The notes under the pieces: generated by a model
The model's input: only the letters and a program-made list of their open reading frames with translations
What the model was told of the DNA's origin: nothing
Database searches by the model: none
Source of the DNA: Alicyclobacillus tolerans
Lineage (GTDB): Bacteria > Bacillota > Bacilli > Alicyclobacillales > Alicyclobacillaceae
Direction: 5' to 3'
Assembly (NCBI RefSeq): GCF_021739485.1
Contig: NZ_JAJFNK010000014.1
Location: forward strand, 1 to 64,000
DNA length: 64,000 nucleotides
In this document: positions 28,278 to 36,881 of the stretch, piece after piece
How the letters are laid out: each line of letters starts with the position of its first letter
Numbering within the stretch: position 1 is the stretch's first letter
Translations under genes and position numbers: made by a program

Positions 28278-29081
28278 ATGTCTGAAATGGAACGGGAAGA
28301 GGAGCTGTACGTCGAACGGGACGGCTATGTAGCCACCATCGTACTCAACCGCCCGCACCACCTGAATGCATTTACCATGTCCATGATAGACCGCTGGGTA
28401 CAGGTGCTCAACGAGTTATCCGAAGACCCAGAATGCCGCGTGGTTGTACTGACGGGACGCGGCCGAGGATTCTGCAGCGGCGTGGAGATTGAGAACCTGG
28501 GGCCTGGCGGTGAACCGACCCCGCTCGATCGGAAACACACGCTGTGGAAGCGCATCCACAAAATCCCGTTGACCCTCGAGGCCATGGATAAACCGGTCAT
28601 CGCGATGGTCAACGGAACAGCCGTCGGGGCAGGGCTGGACATGGCTTTGATGTGCGATGTCCGGATTGCGGCGAAGTCCGCCAAACTCAGCGAAGGATAC
28701 GTCCGCGTGGGCCTGGTGCCTGGAGATGGAGGCGCTTATTTTCTGCCTCGCCTGGTCGGGGCCGCAAAGGCCTTGGAACTGCTGTGGACGGGCGATTTCA
28801 TCACGGGCGAGACGGCGGAACGCTTAGGAATGGTCAACCACGCCATCGACGACGACCAATTGCCGGAGTTCACGTACGCCTTAGCCCACAAGATTGCGTC
28901 GATGCCACCCCTCGTCGTCCAGACGGCAAAACGAGCGGTGTATCAGAGCTTGCGGTCTGACTTGCGCACCTCGCTCGACCTCATTTCCTCGCACATGGGG
29001 GTTATCCAAAGCACAGAGGACTCCAAAGAAGCGCTGCGCGCATTCAAGGAAAAGCGCCTAGGCAACTACAACGGACGCTGA
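28278..29081 (+). CDS. enoyl-CoA hydratase/isomerase
   Basis: Crotonase-fold protein, 267 aa. Oxyanion hole residues lie in GRGRGFCSGVEIENL near residue 65 and NGTAVGAGLDMALMCDVRIA near residue 115; the following region carries EGYVRVGLVPGDGGAYFLPR, with Gly-Asp where hydratases often have a catalytic Glu, so the exact reaction (hydration, isomerisation or hydrolysis) is open. ATG at 28278 with GAGGAGG. Expected to act on the enoyl-CoA made by the neighbouring dehydrogenases. Confidence 0.9.
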   Translation: MSEMEREEELYVERDGYVATIVLNRPHHLNAFTMSMIDRWVQVLNELSEDPECRVVVLTGRGRGFCSGVEIENLGPGGEPTPLDRKHTLWKRIHKIPLTLEAMDKPVIAMVNGTAVGAGLDMALMCDVRIAAKSAKLSEGYVRVGLVPGDGGAYFLPRLVGAAKALELLWTGDFITGETAERLGMVNHAIDDDQLPEFTYALAHKIASMPPLVVQTAKRAVYQSLRSDLRTSLDLISSHMGVIQSTEDSKEALRAFKEKRLGNYNGR

Positions 29082-29102
29082 TGCGGAAAGGAGGTGAAAT
29101 TC

Positions 29103-30275
29103 GTGACATTCTCTGGATTTGAACTGACGCGTGAAATGAAGATGCTGCAGGAGACGATCTTAGAGTTTATCGACGAAGAAGTGGTGCCTGTGGAAACCGC
29201 CCTCCCTGGAGATGCGAGAGAAATCCCGGAAGACGAACTAATGAAGCTTCAGCGAAAAGCAAAGGCCGCAGGACTGTGGAACCTGCCTGTCCCGGCAGAG
29301 TTTGGCGGCGGAGGGTTGGACACCTTCGAAATGGTCATTGCGGCCGAAGCTGGCTCGCAAAACCGGTTTGGAATGCCAGAATTGGCCGGTGGCGCGTTTG
29401 GCCATCAGGTTCCTGTTGTGCTGTACAACGCCAGGCCCGAGCAAATCCAGACGTACCTCATCCCATCGGTGGAAAACGGGTGGCGCTGGTTCACGGCCAT
29501 TACGGAGCCGAGCGGCGGATCGGACCCGGCCCGGTCCATCCGTACGAAAGCCGAGCGCGTCGGAGACGAATGGGTCCTAAACGGCACCAAGTTGTTTTCG
29601 ACAGGGGCCGACGAGTCGGAATACGGGGTGGTTTACGCGCGCACGGGCGAAGGCCGGAATGGAATTTCCGCCTTTGTGGTGCCGGCCAATACCCCTGGCA
29701 TGTCGGTACGGCCGGTTCCGGTCTTGCGGGACCACTGGACGACCGAGATCCATTTCGAGGACTGTCGCATTCCTTACGAAAACCTGCTCGGTGAAGTCGG
29801 GCAAGGGTTTCAGTTGGCCCAAAAGTGGCTGGTTCGAGGGCGCGTGGTCATGGCCGCGCAAGTCGTTGGGATCGCGCAAAGGGCCTTGCAGATGGCGATT
29901 GAGTACAGCAAACTCCGCAGCACATTCGGAGCGCAGCTTTCGAGCCGGCAGTCCATCCAGTGGATGATCGCCGACTCCGCGGTCGATATTCAAGCAGCCC
30001 GTTGGTTGACGTGGGAGGCCGCATACAAAGACGTGCAGGGCCAAGATGCCCGCTACGAGGCCTCCGTCGCCAAGTTATTCGCCACAGAGAAAGCGTTTAC
30101 AGTCCTGGACAGAGTGATGCAGATCCACGGCGGCATGGGGGTCGCCAAGGAGTACAACATCGAGCACTGGTTTCGGTCGCTGCGCGTCAGCCGCATTGTG
30201 GAAGGGCCATCGGAAGTGCACCGTCACTTGATTTCCCGCGATTTGCTGTCGGACCGAAGAAAACTTCAGTCATGA
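29103..30275 (+). CDS. acyl-CoA dehydrogenase 2
   Basis: 390 aa acyl-CoA dehydrogenase. FAD/substrate segment AITEPSGGSDPARSIRTKAE, C-terminal QIHGGMGVAKEYNIEHWFR, and IVEGPSEVHRH, which keeps a Glu at the catalytic base position. GTG at 29103 is preferred to the in-frame GTG at 29094 because AAAGGAGGTG lies at ideal distance from the former. N-terminal hydrophilic helix resembles medium/long-chain or alicyclic acyl-CoA dehydrogenases. Confidence 0.9.
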   Translation: MTFSGFELTREMKMLQETILEFIDEEVVPVETALPGDAREIPEDELMKLQRKAKAAGLWNLPVPAEFGGGGLDTFEMVIAAEAGSQNRFGMPELAGGAFGHQVPVVLYNARPEQIQTYLIPSVENGWRWFTAITEPSGGSDPARSIRTKAERVGDEWVLNGTKLFSTGADESEYGVVYARTGEGRNGISAFVVPANTPGMSVRPVPVLRDHWTTEIHFEDCRIPYENLLGEVGQGFQLAQKWLVRGRVVMAAQVVGIAQRALQMAIEYSKLRSTFGAQLSSRQSIQWMIADSAVDIQAARWLTWEAAYKDVQGQDARYEASVAKLFATEKAFTVLDRVMQIHGGMGVAKEYNIEHWFRSLRVSRIVEGPSEVHRHLISRDLLSDRRKLQS

Positions 30276-30314
30276 GAGACCAAGGAAAACAATTACAGTT
30301 AGGAGGAATGTGAA

Positions 30315-31631
30315 ATGTCCGTGCAACCGCAAGAGGACCGTATTCAAGTTGGCCGGATCCGGTACAAACGGTCATCGTATGTGAGCATAGTCGTGATCAT
30401 GACGTTCATCGGGTGGTTCTTGGCGTCCTTCGACTCGCAAATGCCAGGTTTGGCGCTGCCGATCATTTTGAAAGACTTGCACATGACCATTGGCGTCGGA
30501 GGATTGATCCTCAGTCTCGGATTTTTGGCGTCGTTTTTGTTTGGGCTCGTCATTGGACCGATGATGGACCGTCTGGGCAGAAAGCGCAGTTTTCAGATTG
30601 TATTGATTGGAACAGGCATCTTCAGCGGGATCACGTCGTTTGTGGGCAACGCTTTGCAGTTTGGCATCATCCGCTTCCTCGCCGGCATCGGCATTGGCGC
30701 CGAATATACCGGGAACGTGCTGGTGGCCGAGGAAGCCCCTTCGCGGGCGCGAGGTATCCTGATGGGAATTGTGCAAGCCGGATTCCCGGCGGGTGCAGCG
30801 GTGGCGGGAGTCGTAGCAACGGCCATCTTGCCGACCGGTAACTGGCGTTTGTTGTTCCTATTCGCGTTTCTGCCCGCCATTTTTATCATTTTGTTTGCGT
30901 TCCTGCTGCGTGAACCGCCCCGTTTTCGGGACCTGAGCAAAGTCATTCAGGCAAAGGACCAAATCGAACACGGACAAACCGTAGACACGGTGTATGAAAT
31001 CGACGAACACAAGGCGACCAAGCAAGGCTTCAAACAAATCTTTAGCATCGACTTGATCCGGCAGACCATTGTCACGTCGCTCTTCGGTCTGTTCATCAAC
31101 GGCGGGATTGGGCTCGTACTTTCCTTGGCCACCGTGTACCTCACCACCGTCGATCACCTGACCATCGGGCAAGCCGCCGCTGCTGTGGCCGCAAGCAACT
31201 TCGCGGCACTAATCTCGCAAGTGGCGGTCGGCTTTCTAGCGGATGTGGTTCCCGCGCGCAACCTGCTCATTGGCTTGTCGATTGTAGCTGCCGTCTTCAT
31301 GTACTTGTTGTCGATTCCCGGTTCAGACGGCTGGGTCCTGTTCTCGCTCATCGGGTTCGGCCTGTTCGGCAACGGTACGTTCGGCTGCTACACCCGCTAC
31401 ACGGCAGAATCCTTCCCGACCCGCGCACGCGGAACAGGGACCTCGTTTGCCCTTGGTGTCTCCCAAGTCTCACTGTTTTTCATGCCTGCCATTGGCGGTG
31501 TCATCATGGGCGCTCACCATCCAGGAGCTGTCCCAGTTTTGGCGGCGGTGCTGGTCTTGTGCGGCGGCATCATCACCTTCTTTGGCCGCAAAATCAGCCC
31601 GCGTTTGGAACTCGAAGAAATCGCCGTTTAA
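30315..31631 (+). CDS. MFS transporter (aromatic acid:H+ symporter-like)
   Basis: 438 aa, twelve predicted helices. Helix 1 carries DSQMPGLALP, the loop 2-3 motif is GPMMDRLGRKRSFQ, and helix 4 region GIGAEYTGNVLVAEEAPSRARG is characteristic of the metabolite/aromatic-acid symporter branch. A second-half motif ESFPTRARGTGTSF is also typical. AGGAGG precedes the ATG. It probably imports the acid degraded by this operon. Confidence 0.9.
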   Translation: MSVQPQEDRIQVGRIRYKRSSYVSIVVIMTFIGWFLASFDSQMPGLALPIILKDLHMTIGVGGLILSLGFLASFLFGLVIGPMMDRLGRKRSFQIVLIGTGIFSGITSFVGNALQFGIIRFLAGIGIGAEYTGNVLVAEEAPSRARGILMGIVQAGFPAGAAVAGVVATAILPTGNWRLLFLFAFLPAIFIILFAFLLREPPRFRDLSKVIQAKDQIEHGQTVDTVYEIDEHKATKQGFKQIFSIDLIRQTIVTSLFGLFINGGIGLVLSLATVYLTTVDHLTIGQAAAAVAASNFAALISQVAVGFLADVVPARNLLIGLSIVAAVFMYLLSIPGSDGWVLFSLIGFGLFGNGTFGCYTRYTAESFPTRARGTGTSFALGVSQVSLFFMPAIGGVIMGAHHPGAVPVLAAVLVLCGGIITFFGRKISPRLELEEIAV

Positions 31632-31722
31632 CTCTTACAAAGTTTGGCCTGCCGCTAAGGCCCTGTTCGCGAAGGGCAAAACGCAAAACAGGGCCATAAC
31701 GCCACAGAGGAGGGACCACTTT

Positions 31723-33015
31723 TTGAGCCGGTTTACGTTTGAATCCATTGAACTTCCTGATTCCGTGGAAACGCTGCGTCAGCAAGTGCGCCGGTTTCTC
31801 GCCGAAGAGCAGGCGAAGATGACATTCACACCCCAATGTGATTCCTGGTTAAGCGGGTTTTCTCCCGAGTTTAGCCAAAAGCTTGGCGACATGGGATGGA
31901 TTGGCATGGTGTGGCCAAAGCAGTACGGAGGCCATGAGCGCTCTACACTCGAACGCTATGTAGTCATGGAAGAACTGTTGGCTCAGGGAGCACCCGTTGC
32001 CGCACATTGGGTGGCGGACAGGCAAATGGGGCCAATGATTCTCCGCCACGGTACAGAGGAGCAAAAGGCCCGTTTTTTGCCGGACATGGCCAAAGGAACG
32101 TCGCATTGGGCCATTGGAATGAGCGAGCCAAATGCGGGGTCCGACTTGTCGGCGGCCCAGGCGAAACTTACCCCGGATGGGGACGGGTGGCGGCTGAGCG
32201 GACAGAAACTTTGGACCAGTGGTGCCCATCGGTGTCAGTACATGATCGCGTTGTGCCGCAGCGGGCCAAGCGGAGAGGACCGGCATGGGGGATTGACGAA
32301 CGTCATTGTCGACCTGACCGACCCGGCAGTTACTATCCGGCCTATTTACCTAATCAGCGGTGAACACCACTTCAACGAAGTCATCTTTAACGACGTGTCG
32401 ATTCCGTCCAATATGGTCATCGGCAATCCCGGGGATGGCTGGCATCAAGTCACCGAAGAACTCGCCCATGAGCGAAGCGGACCGGAGCGTTTTTTAAGCA
32501 CGCTGCCGCTGCTTGAAGCCATCGTCGATGTCACCCGGGACAGCTCTGACCGGTACTTGCAGCGAGAAGTTGCTGCCCTGGTGAGCGAACTGTCTGCGCT
32601 TCGCCAACTGTCCCTCTCTATTGCGGGTATCCTCCAGCATGGCGGTAATCCGGTCGTAGAGGCCGCCCTCGTGAAGGATGCTGGCACGCGGTTTGAACGA
32701 AAAGTGACCGAACTCGGCGAGCGCGTATTGTTGGAAACAACCGGAGTGGGTCGCGAAAGCGGTCCAGAAGGTGGCCTGAACCTGGACTTCCGACACATGG
32801 ACCCCGGACCTCGTCTCGAACTCGGTCACAGTCTCGAACTCGGTCACAGTCTCGAACCCGGTCACAGTCTCGAACTGGAACAAAGGGTTGAACCTGGGTC
32901 TCCGGCCCATACCTTGCTCACTCAAGCGGTCCTGCACGGACCAGGATTCACCATTCGCGGCGGAACGAATGAAATTTTACGCGGTATTGTAGCAAGGGGG
33001 TTGGGTTTGCGATGA
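31723..33015 (+). CDS. acyl-CoA dehydrogenase 3 with internal tandem repeat, likely alpha of a heteromeric pair
   Basis: 430 aa. TTG start at 31723 preceded by GAGGAGGG; the frame extends further upstream but only through the end of the MFS gene. Middle domain IGMSEPNAGSDLSAAQAKL and C-terminal IRGGTNEILRGIVARGLGLR are typical of FadE-type subunits. Between them the gene carries about four copies of an 18-base unit (32815-32882) encoding LELGHS-like hexapeptides, in a loop where relatives usually have a few residues. Overlaps the next dehydrogenase gene by 4 bases; the pair resembles the alpha2beta2 acyl-CoA dehydrogenases of actinobacteria, which act on bulky CoA esters. Confidence 0.86.
   Translation: MSRFTFESIELPDSVETLRQQVRRFLAEEQAKMTFTPQCDSWLSGFSPEFSQKLGDMGWIGMVWPKQYGGHERSTLERYVVMEELLAQGAPVAAHWVADRQMGPMILRHGTEEQKARFLPDMAKGTSHWAIGMSEPNAGSDLSAAQAKLTPDGDGWRLSGQKLWTSGAHRCQYMIALCRSGPSGEDRHGGLTNVIVDLTDPAVTIRPIYLISGEHHFNEVIFNDVSIPSNMVIGNPGDGWHQVTEELAHERSGPERFLSTLPLLEAIVDVTRDSSDRYLQREVAALVSELSALRQLSLSIAGILQHGGNPVVEAALVKDAGTRFERKVTELGERVLLETTGVGRESGPEGGLNLDFRHMDPGPRLELGHSLELGHSLEPGHSLELEQRVEPGSPAHTLLTQAVLHGPGFTIRGGTNEILRGIVARGLGLR
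32815..32882 (+). repeat. 18-base tandem repeat inside acyl-CoA dehydrogenase 3
   Basis: Unit CTCGAACTCGGTCACAGT repeated with small changes about 3.5 to 4 times, in frame, giving LELGHS/LEPGHS hexads that end in LELEQRVEPG. The copies are nearly identical at DNA level, which points to recent slippage expansion and possible length variation between strains. Confidence 0.85.
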
Positions 33016-34064
33016 CCACGGACATTCAGCAAATGATTGTAGACACTGCTCATCGGGTGTTCCGATCCACATGCGACGCCGATACGGTGGCCCAGGCGGC
33101 CAAAGGCACCTGGCCTGTACAGGTGTGGAACACACTGGAAGAACAGGGTTTTACGCGCGTGGATGGCGAGGGACTGACATGGGTAGATGCGTTAGCTTTA
33201 CTTCAAGTGGCCGGGTACTACGCTGCACCAGTTCCTCTTGCTGAATCTCTGCTTGCCAGTCGTCTGCTTGGTGCCGCTGGGCTGCCCGTCCCAAATGGGG
33301 TACTGACAATCGCGCTGTCCTCCTCCGGGGTGCAGCGGCAGTCAGAAGCTGCAGGGCACGGCGTACGCCTGTTGGGTTCGTGGAATTCAGTCCCTTTCGC
33401 GCGGTATGCCAAACACATTGCGTTACTTTGGATGGAAGAAGGTCAACCTTTCGTAGGGCGCGTACCGTGCTCAGCCCTGCGCGTCTTTGAGAACGACAGC
33501 ATCGCAGGTGAACCTAGGGACCGAATTGAAACGGAGAACACGTGGATTGAGGACCCCCGCCCTCTTCCCAGGGAGGTTTCACTGCAATCGATCCAGGCGG
33601 ATGCCGCCGCAACCCGAGTCATGCTGGCCGCCGGGGCACTGGATAAGATGCTGGAGATGACGCTCGAATACGCAGGTCAACGCAAGCAGTTTGGCCGCCC
33701 AATCGGCAAGTTCCAGGCCGTGCAGCAGCAAATCGCGGAAATGGCCGCAGAAGTGGCTGCTGTCCGCGCTATTGCAAATCGGGTCTTGACGCAAGTGGAG
33801 CAACCCGGCTCGCGTGAGGTGTCGTCTGCCGAATTGAGCATCGGGATCGCTAAAATCCGCCTCTCCCAAGCCATTCAGGTTTCCACGACAATTGCCCATC
33901 AGGTTCATGGCGCGATGGGCTTTACAGAGGAATACCCACTCCATCACCTCAGCCGTCGGCTGTGGAGCTGGCGCCAAGAGTTCGGGAATGAAACCGTTTG
34001 GGCCCCGGCGGTGGTTAAGGCTTTGCGGCAGCGTGGAGTGTGGCAGACCGTAACCGGCGTTTAA
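33012..34064 (+). CDS. acyl-CoA dehydrogenase 4, likely beta partner
   Basis: 350 aa, shorter than ordinary acyl-CoA dehydrogenases. The C-terminal domain GQRKQFGRPIGKFQAVQQQIAEMA and HQVHGAMGFTEEYPLHHLSRRL is well kept, but the N-terminal and middle domains are reduced and the terminal YEGT-type base motif is absent (LWSWRQEFGNE instead). This matches beta subunits of heteromeric FadE pairs. ATG at 33012 overlaps the stop of dehydrogenase 3. Last gene of the operon, followed by a strong hairpin. Confidence 0.86.
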   Translation: MTTDIQQMIVDTAHRVFRSTCDADTVAQAAKGTWPVQVWNTLEEQGFTRVDGEGLTWVDALALLQVAGYYAAPVPLAESLLASRLLGAAGLPVPNGVLTIALSSSGVQRQSEAAGHGVRLLGSWNSVPFARYAKHIALLWMEEGQPFVGRVPCSALRVFENDSIAGEPRDRIETENTWIEDPRPLPREVSLQSIQADAAATRVMLAAGALDKMLEMTLEYAGQRKQFGRPIGKFQAVQQQIAEMAAEVAAVRAIANRVLTQVEQPGSREVSSAELSIGIAKIRLSQAIQVSTTIAHQVHGAMGFTEEYPLHHLSRRLWSWRQEFGNETVWAPAVVKALRQRGVWQTVTGV

Positions 34065-34076
34065 CAGAAACTTGCG

Positions 34077-34140
34077 GCCCCTGAAAAACCTCGTACCCAC
34101 CTCGAGACCAACGGCGTTTACGAAAGGGTTTTTCAGGGGC
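34077..34140. terminator. bidirectional terminator hairpin
   Basis: Perfect 14-base inverted repeat GCCCCTGAAAAACC (34077-34090) and GGTTTTTCAGGGGC (34127-34140) between the convergent ends of the acyl-CoA dehydrogenase operon and the selenoprotein operon. The A5/T5 in the stem supplies a T-run for both directions. Confidence 0.7.
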
Positions 34141-34145
34141 ACGGA

Positions 34146-35186
34146 TTAATACCGACGGGTGACTGAGCGAGTTCCCCCTTGCCACGAAGGTAAATGGGCC
34201 ATCTTTACCCCGACACCTCCAGTGACAACAAGGACAATGTCACCAGGTGCGTCCGCGACAGTGTAGGTCTTCCGCTCCGGAAACCTTTCAGTAATAAGTT
34301 CTTGAGTGGCTTTGGAAAAGGAATCGATAGACACCACGGCGTGTTCAAAAATGTACTCTTGGAGATTGGACAGCGTCCAACTGGACGAATGAAAAATACG
34401 AAATACTTCTTCTGGCATGAGCAGGAGCTGTTCTCCCCCTCCTAACCGATTCAAACTTCCAGACAACGCACCGACACTCGTCATACTTCCGCAAATGGTA
34501 TCCAAGATATCTTTTGGCGAATTGAGTGTCATATCGACAATTTCCTGGGTTCCAGAGACCCCAAAAACTGTCACAGCACTATCCTCTTCTTCCATTCCTC
34601 TTCGGATGTGCAGGGGCGTATACCCCTTGACGTCCATGCGTTCAGCAGTCATAAAGACATACTTCCCAGGCTGCCCTATCGTTGTCATATCTGTGAGTCC
34701 TGGCTTTGACCATCCGATGTTGGCCAGGGTGAGCTGCACGGCTCTACCAATGACCGCATTACTACGATTTCCGGGACCTAGGGAGTTCGAAAGAGAATTC
34801 ATCTGTAACTGCTCAACCATGGGGCCGTGACACATGGTGAAAACTGCTGCAGAGCCTGTTGTCGTCTGAATCCCAAGCAAATTAAAAGAAGGTTCTAAAC
34901 AAGACAAAACGGCGGTTGCGACGACTTGGAAGTGTCCGGGGAAACACCCTGCTATTACCGCGTTATACGCGATGTTTTCTAAGGTAACACGTCCGTTGAG
35001 CGGTGGAACAACCCCAAGTTCCTCGTGAATTTGTAAATGCCCTTCCAGCATACTTTCCATTTTACGCCTCGTAGGAACAACCAGAGGCAACCCATCACCT
35101 AACTGAGCTGAATATAACGCCTCTTGCGCCATTTCATAACCACACTCTTCCGGAAAAACAATGAATCTCTCCGACAAACCCGTCAT
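34146..35186 (-). CDS. UGSC-operon domain protein, paralogue 3 (unknown function)
   Basis: About 346 aa from the ATG at 35186 (GGGGGC 7 bases upstream); a longer version from 35261 would add 25 residues without a clear ribosome site. It is a paralogue of the next gene and of the C-terminal part of the selenoprotein fusion. Shared landmarks: GDGLPLVVPT, NAVIAGCFPGHF with a Cys conserved in all three, FNLLGIQTTTG, GPGNRSNAVIGRA, TIGQPGKY, PLHIRRG and SAVTVFG. No signal peptide or clear transmembrane helix. I know no enzyme with these motifs. Last gene of the operon. The conserved Cys and its co-occurrence with a selenocysteine domain suggest a redox or C-X bond chemistry complex (inference). 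Confidence 0.72.
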   Translation of the reverse strand: MTGLSERFIVFPEECGYEMAQEALYSAQLGDGLPLVVPTRRKMESMLEGHLQIHEELGVVPPLNGRVTLENIAYNAVIAGCFPGHFQVVATAVLSCLEPSFNLLGIQTTTGSAAVFTMCHGPMVEQLQMNSLSNSLGPGNRSNAVIGRAVQLTLANIGWSKPGLTDMTTIGQPGKYVFMTAERMDVKGYTPLHIRRGMEEEDSAVTVFGVSGTQEIVDMTLNSPKDILDTICGSMTSVGALSGSLNRLGGGEQLLLMPEEVFRIFHSSSWTLSNLQEYIFEHAVVSIDSFSKATQELITERFPERKTYTVADAPGDIVLVVTGGVGVKMAHLPSWQGGTRSVTRRY

Positions 35187-35276
35187 ATTGGAAGCCCCCA
35201 AATGTGGTTGATTGACAGCAGGCTTGCGTTTTGAAAACGCAAGCCCAGCGATCCTAGTCATCAAATTTGGTTTTTT

Positions 35277-36332
35277 CTATTCAACAATAGCGGCACTACA
35301 CGCATATCCTCCCATGTAACCCCAACCTGGAAGAATCATCGAGAATGCGCCTTGCCCCCCACTTGAAGTGAGTAAGATGTCTTCCCGGTAACGGACAACG
35401 GGCACGCGGTATTCGGCGTCCGTTTTGTACTTTTCCATCACCCATACAGGCCAGGACCGGGGGTTATCAAACCTCTCTCCGACACGGTCGATATCCGTCA
35501 TCGCGACACGGGCGTTTTCATAAAGGTACGATTGGACATCTCTCCTGGACCACCCTTCTTCGTGCAGCGTGTGAATGTGCTCTTTCCCGAAGATGACCAT
35601 CATTTGGCCGCCAAACATCGTGTTATTGTTCCCCAGTGTCGACATCGTACTAGCGACACTATCAAGAATGGTTTTCCCGTCCAATCCGTGTACCACGACG
35701 CTGTGCGGAGCTTCGCAGGCAAAGACGGTGACGCCGCTGGAACTAGCGGTCCCTATTTCACTGTGAAGCGGCTCCCAGGGAAGAACCCCTTCATCTTCAG
35801 CAATGCAAAATGTGTATTTCCCTGGGTGGCCAAACGTAGATTTGTCGCCCTTCTCAGGCAGGCCGCCCCCAATGTTCAGCAAAACAAGCCTCAAGGCCCG
35901 GCCAATCGTGGCATTGGCCCGGTTCCCGGAACCAAACACGTTATGGCCGCTGTTCATCCCGATTTTATTTTTTATGGATCCCCCGACAACCGCCAAAGGG
36001 GCACAATTGTGTGTGGTCGCTTGAACGCCCAACAGGTTAAATGCCGGTGAAGTAATTGCGTTGACGATGGCCAAGAGAACCGGCATGTAACTAGGTATGC
36101 ATCCTGCCATCACGGCATGAGCCGCCAGGTCTTGAACGGTTAGCGGATTATTCAACGGAGGAATGCTGGCCAAGACCTGTGCAGGTGGCAAGCCTGCTGC
36201 TTCAATCATAGTTTGGATACGAGACTCGGTTGGGGGCACAATGGGCAATCCGTCTGACCACGGTTTTTGCATGAAGTATTCAATCGTCTCGAGTACAGCG
36301 TCAAAAGAATCGTCCTTGACGAGCCAGGCCAT
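35277..36332 (-). CDS. UGSC-operon domain protein, paralogue 2 (unknown function)
   Basis: 351 aa. Starts at an ATG that overlaps the stop of the small UGSC gene (TGATG), so its translation is probably coupled to read-through of the UGA in that gene. Landmarks shared with paralogues 1 and 3: SDGLPIVPPT near residue 30, AHAVMAGCIPSYM near 85, FNLLGVQATTHNC near 115, GSGNRANATIGRA near 145, TFGHPGKYTFCIAEDE near 180, SGVTVFACEAPH near 215. No signal peptide. As a free-standing partner of a small Sec protein it mirrors the fused protein encoded upstream. Function unknown. Confidence 0.75.
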   Translation of the reverse strand: MAWLVKDDSFDAVLETIEYFMQKPWSDGLPIVPPTESRIQTMIEAAGLPPAQVLASIPPLNNPLTVQDLAAHAVMAGCIPSYMPVLLAIVNAITSPAFNLLGVQATTHNCAPLAVVGGSIKNKIGMNSGHNVFGSGNRANATIGRALRLVLLNIGGGLPEKGDKSTFGHPGKYTFCIAEDEGVLPWEPLHSEIGTASSSGVTVFACEAPHSVVVHGLDGKTILDSVASTMSTLGNNNTMFGGQMMVIFGKEHIHTLHEEGWSRRDVQSYLYENARVAMTDIDRVGERFDNPRSWPVWVMEKYKTDAEYRVPVVRYREDILLTSSGGQGAFSMILPGWGYMGGYACSAAIVE

Positions 36333-36868
36333 CAAACATCCCCCTCTCCTTGCACAAGTCTGCTTCGAATGTCTTTAGCGATCCGGTTTGCCAGTTGAGA
36401 CACTTCCTCCGTAGACAAGGTGCCAAACGGATGTGCAATGACGAGCGGACGGTACGCCATCGCACCTAGAGCCCTTCGCTGTTCCGTGGTGATCACCTCA
36501 AAAGTCTCCGTAATAATGGAAATTGTCGGGATGCCGAGCTGTTCTAGCCTTATTCCGTCGCGCAAACTGCACGATGAGCAAGACCCTCAGTCACCAACCC
36601 CGGTAATGACAAAATCGCACACTTTGGATAGTTCCTCGATTTGCGATTCGGGCGCAGTTGCCGAGATGCTGGGTTTCATGAGACTTATGGTGGTAACAAC
36701 CCCATCTGCCTCCTCCAATCTCTGACTCAGAAATTTCAGTAAGTGATTGGAGTTTCGCTTCCCATTGTCCAACAACCCCAATCTGGCTTTCCTTAGATCG
36801 GGTAAACGTTTTGCAAATGTCAGTTCGCCAGGCTGCATGGTAACTGACGGATCCCAAATCTTTATCAA
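36332..36868 (-). CDS. small UGSC-type selenoprotein (in-frame UGA = Sec94)
   Basis: 178 aa if the TGA at 36587-36589 is read as selenocysteine. The frame runs from a TTG at 36868 (GGAGGAG 7 bases upstream) through ...FVITGVGD, the TGA as codon 94, then GSCSSCSLRDGIRLEQLGIPT on to a normal TGA stop at 36332-36334. The upstream and downstream halves together align with the N-terminal part of the neighbouring fusion protein, whose TGA is also codon 94. The motif is U-x-x-C-x-x-C, a redox-type arrangement like that in the Sec subunit B of glycine/betaine reductases; the later AHPFGTLSTEE segment also recalls that family. A hairpin with its loop 22-26 bases from the U of UGA fits a bacterial SECIS. 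Named after the UGSC-containing family; the reaction is unknown. Confidence 0.8.
36558..36574 (-). promoter_or_regulatory. candidate bacterial SECIS, small UGSC gene
   Basis: Directly after the UGA, 6-base stem UCGUGC / GCGCGA (one G-U pair) closing an AGUUU loop. The loop occupies nucleotides 22-26 counted from the U of UGA, the same place as the apical loop in the E. coli fdhF element. The closing pair differs (C-G) from that in the fusion gene (G-C), a compensatory change. Confidence 0.65.
36587..36589 (-). other. in-frame UGA, predicted Sec codon 94 (small protein)
   Basis: TGA followed by codons for G-S-C-S-S-C. The coding frame continues for 84 more codons with family-like content. Conventional gene finding splits this gene into two fragments (36587-36868 and 36332-36565). 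Confidence 0.78.
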
Positions 36869-36881
36869 CCTGTTCTCCTCC

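Noticed and set aside
32815..32882. CRISPR-like direct repeats
   Set aside because: The units are contiguous, without spacers, and lie in frame within a coding gene.
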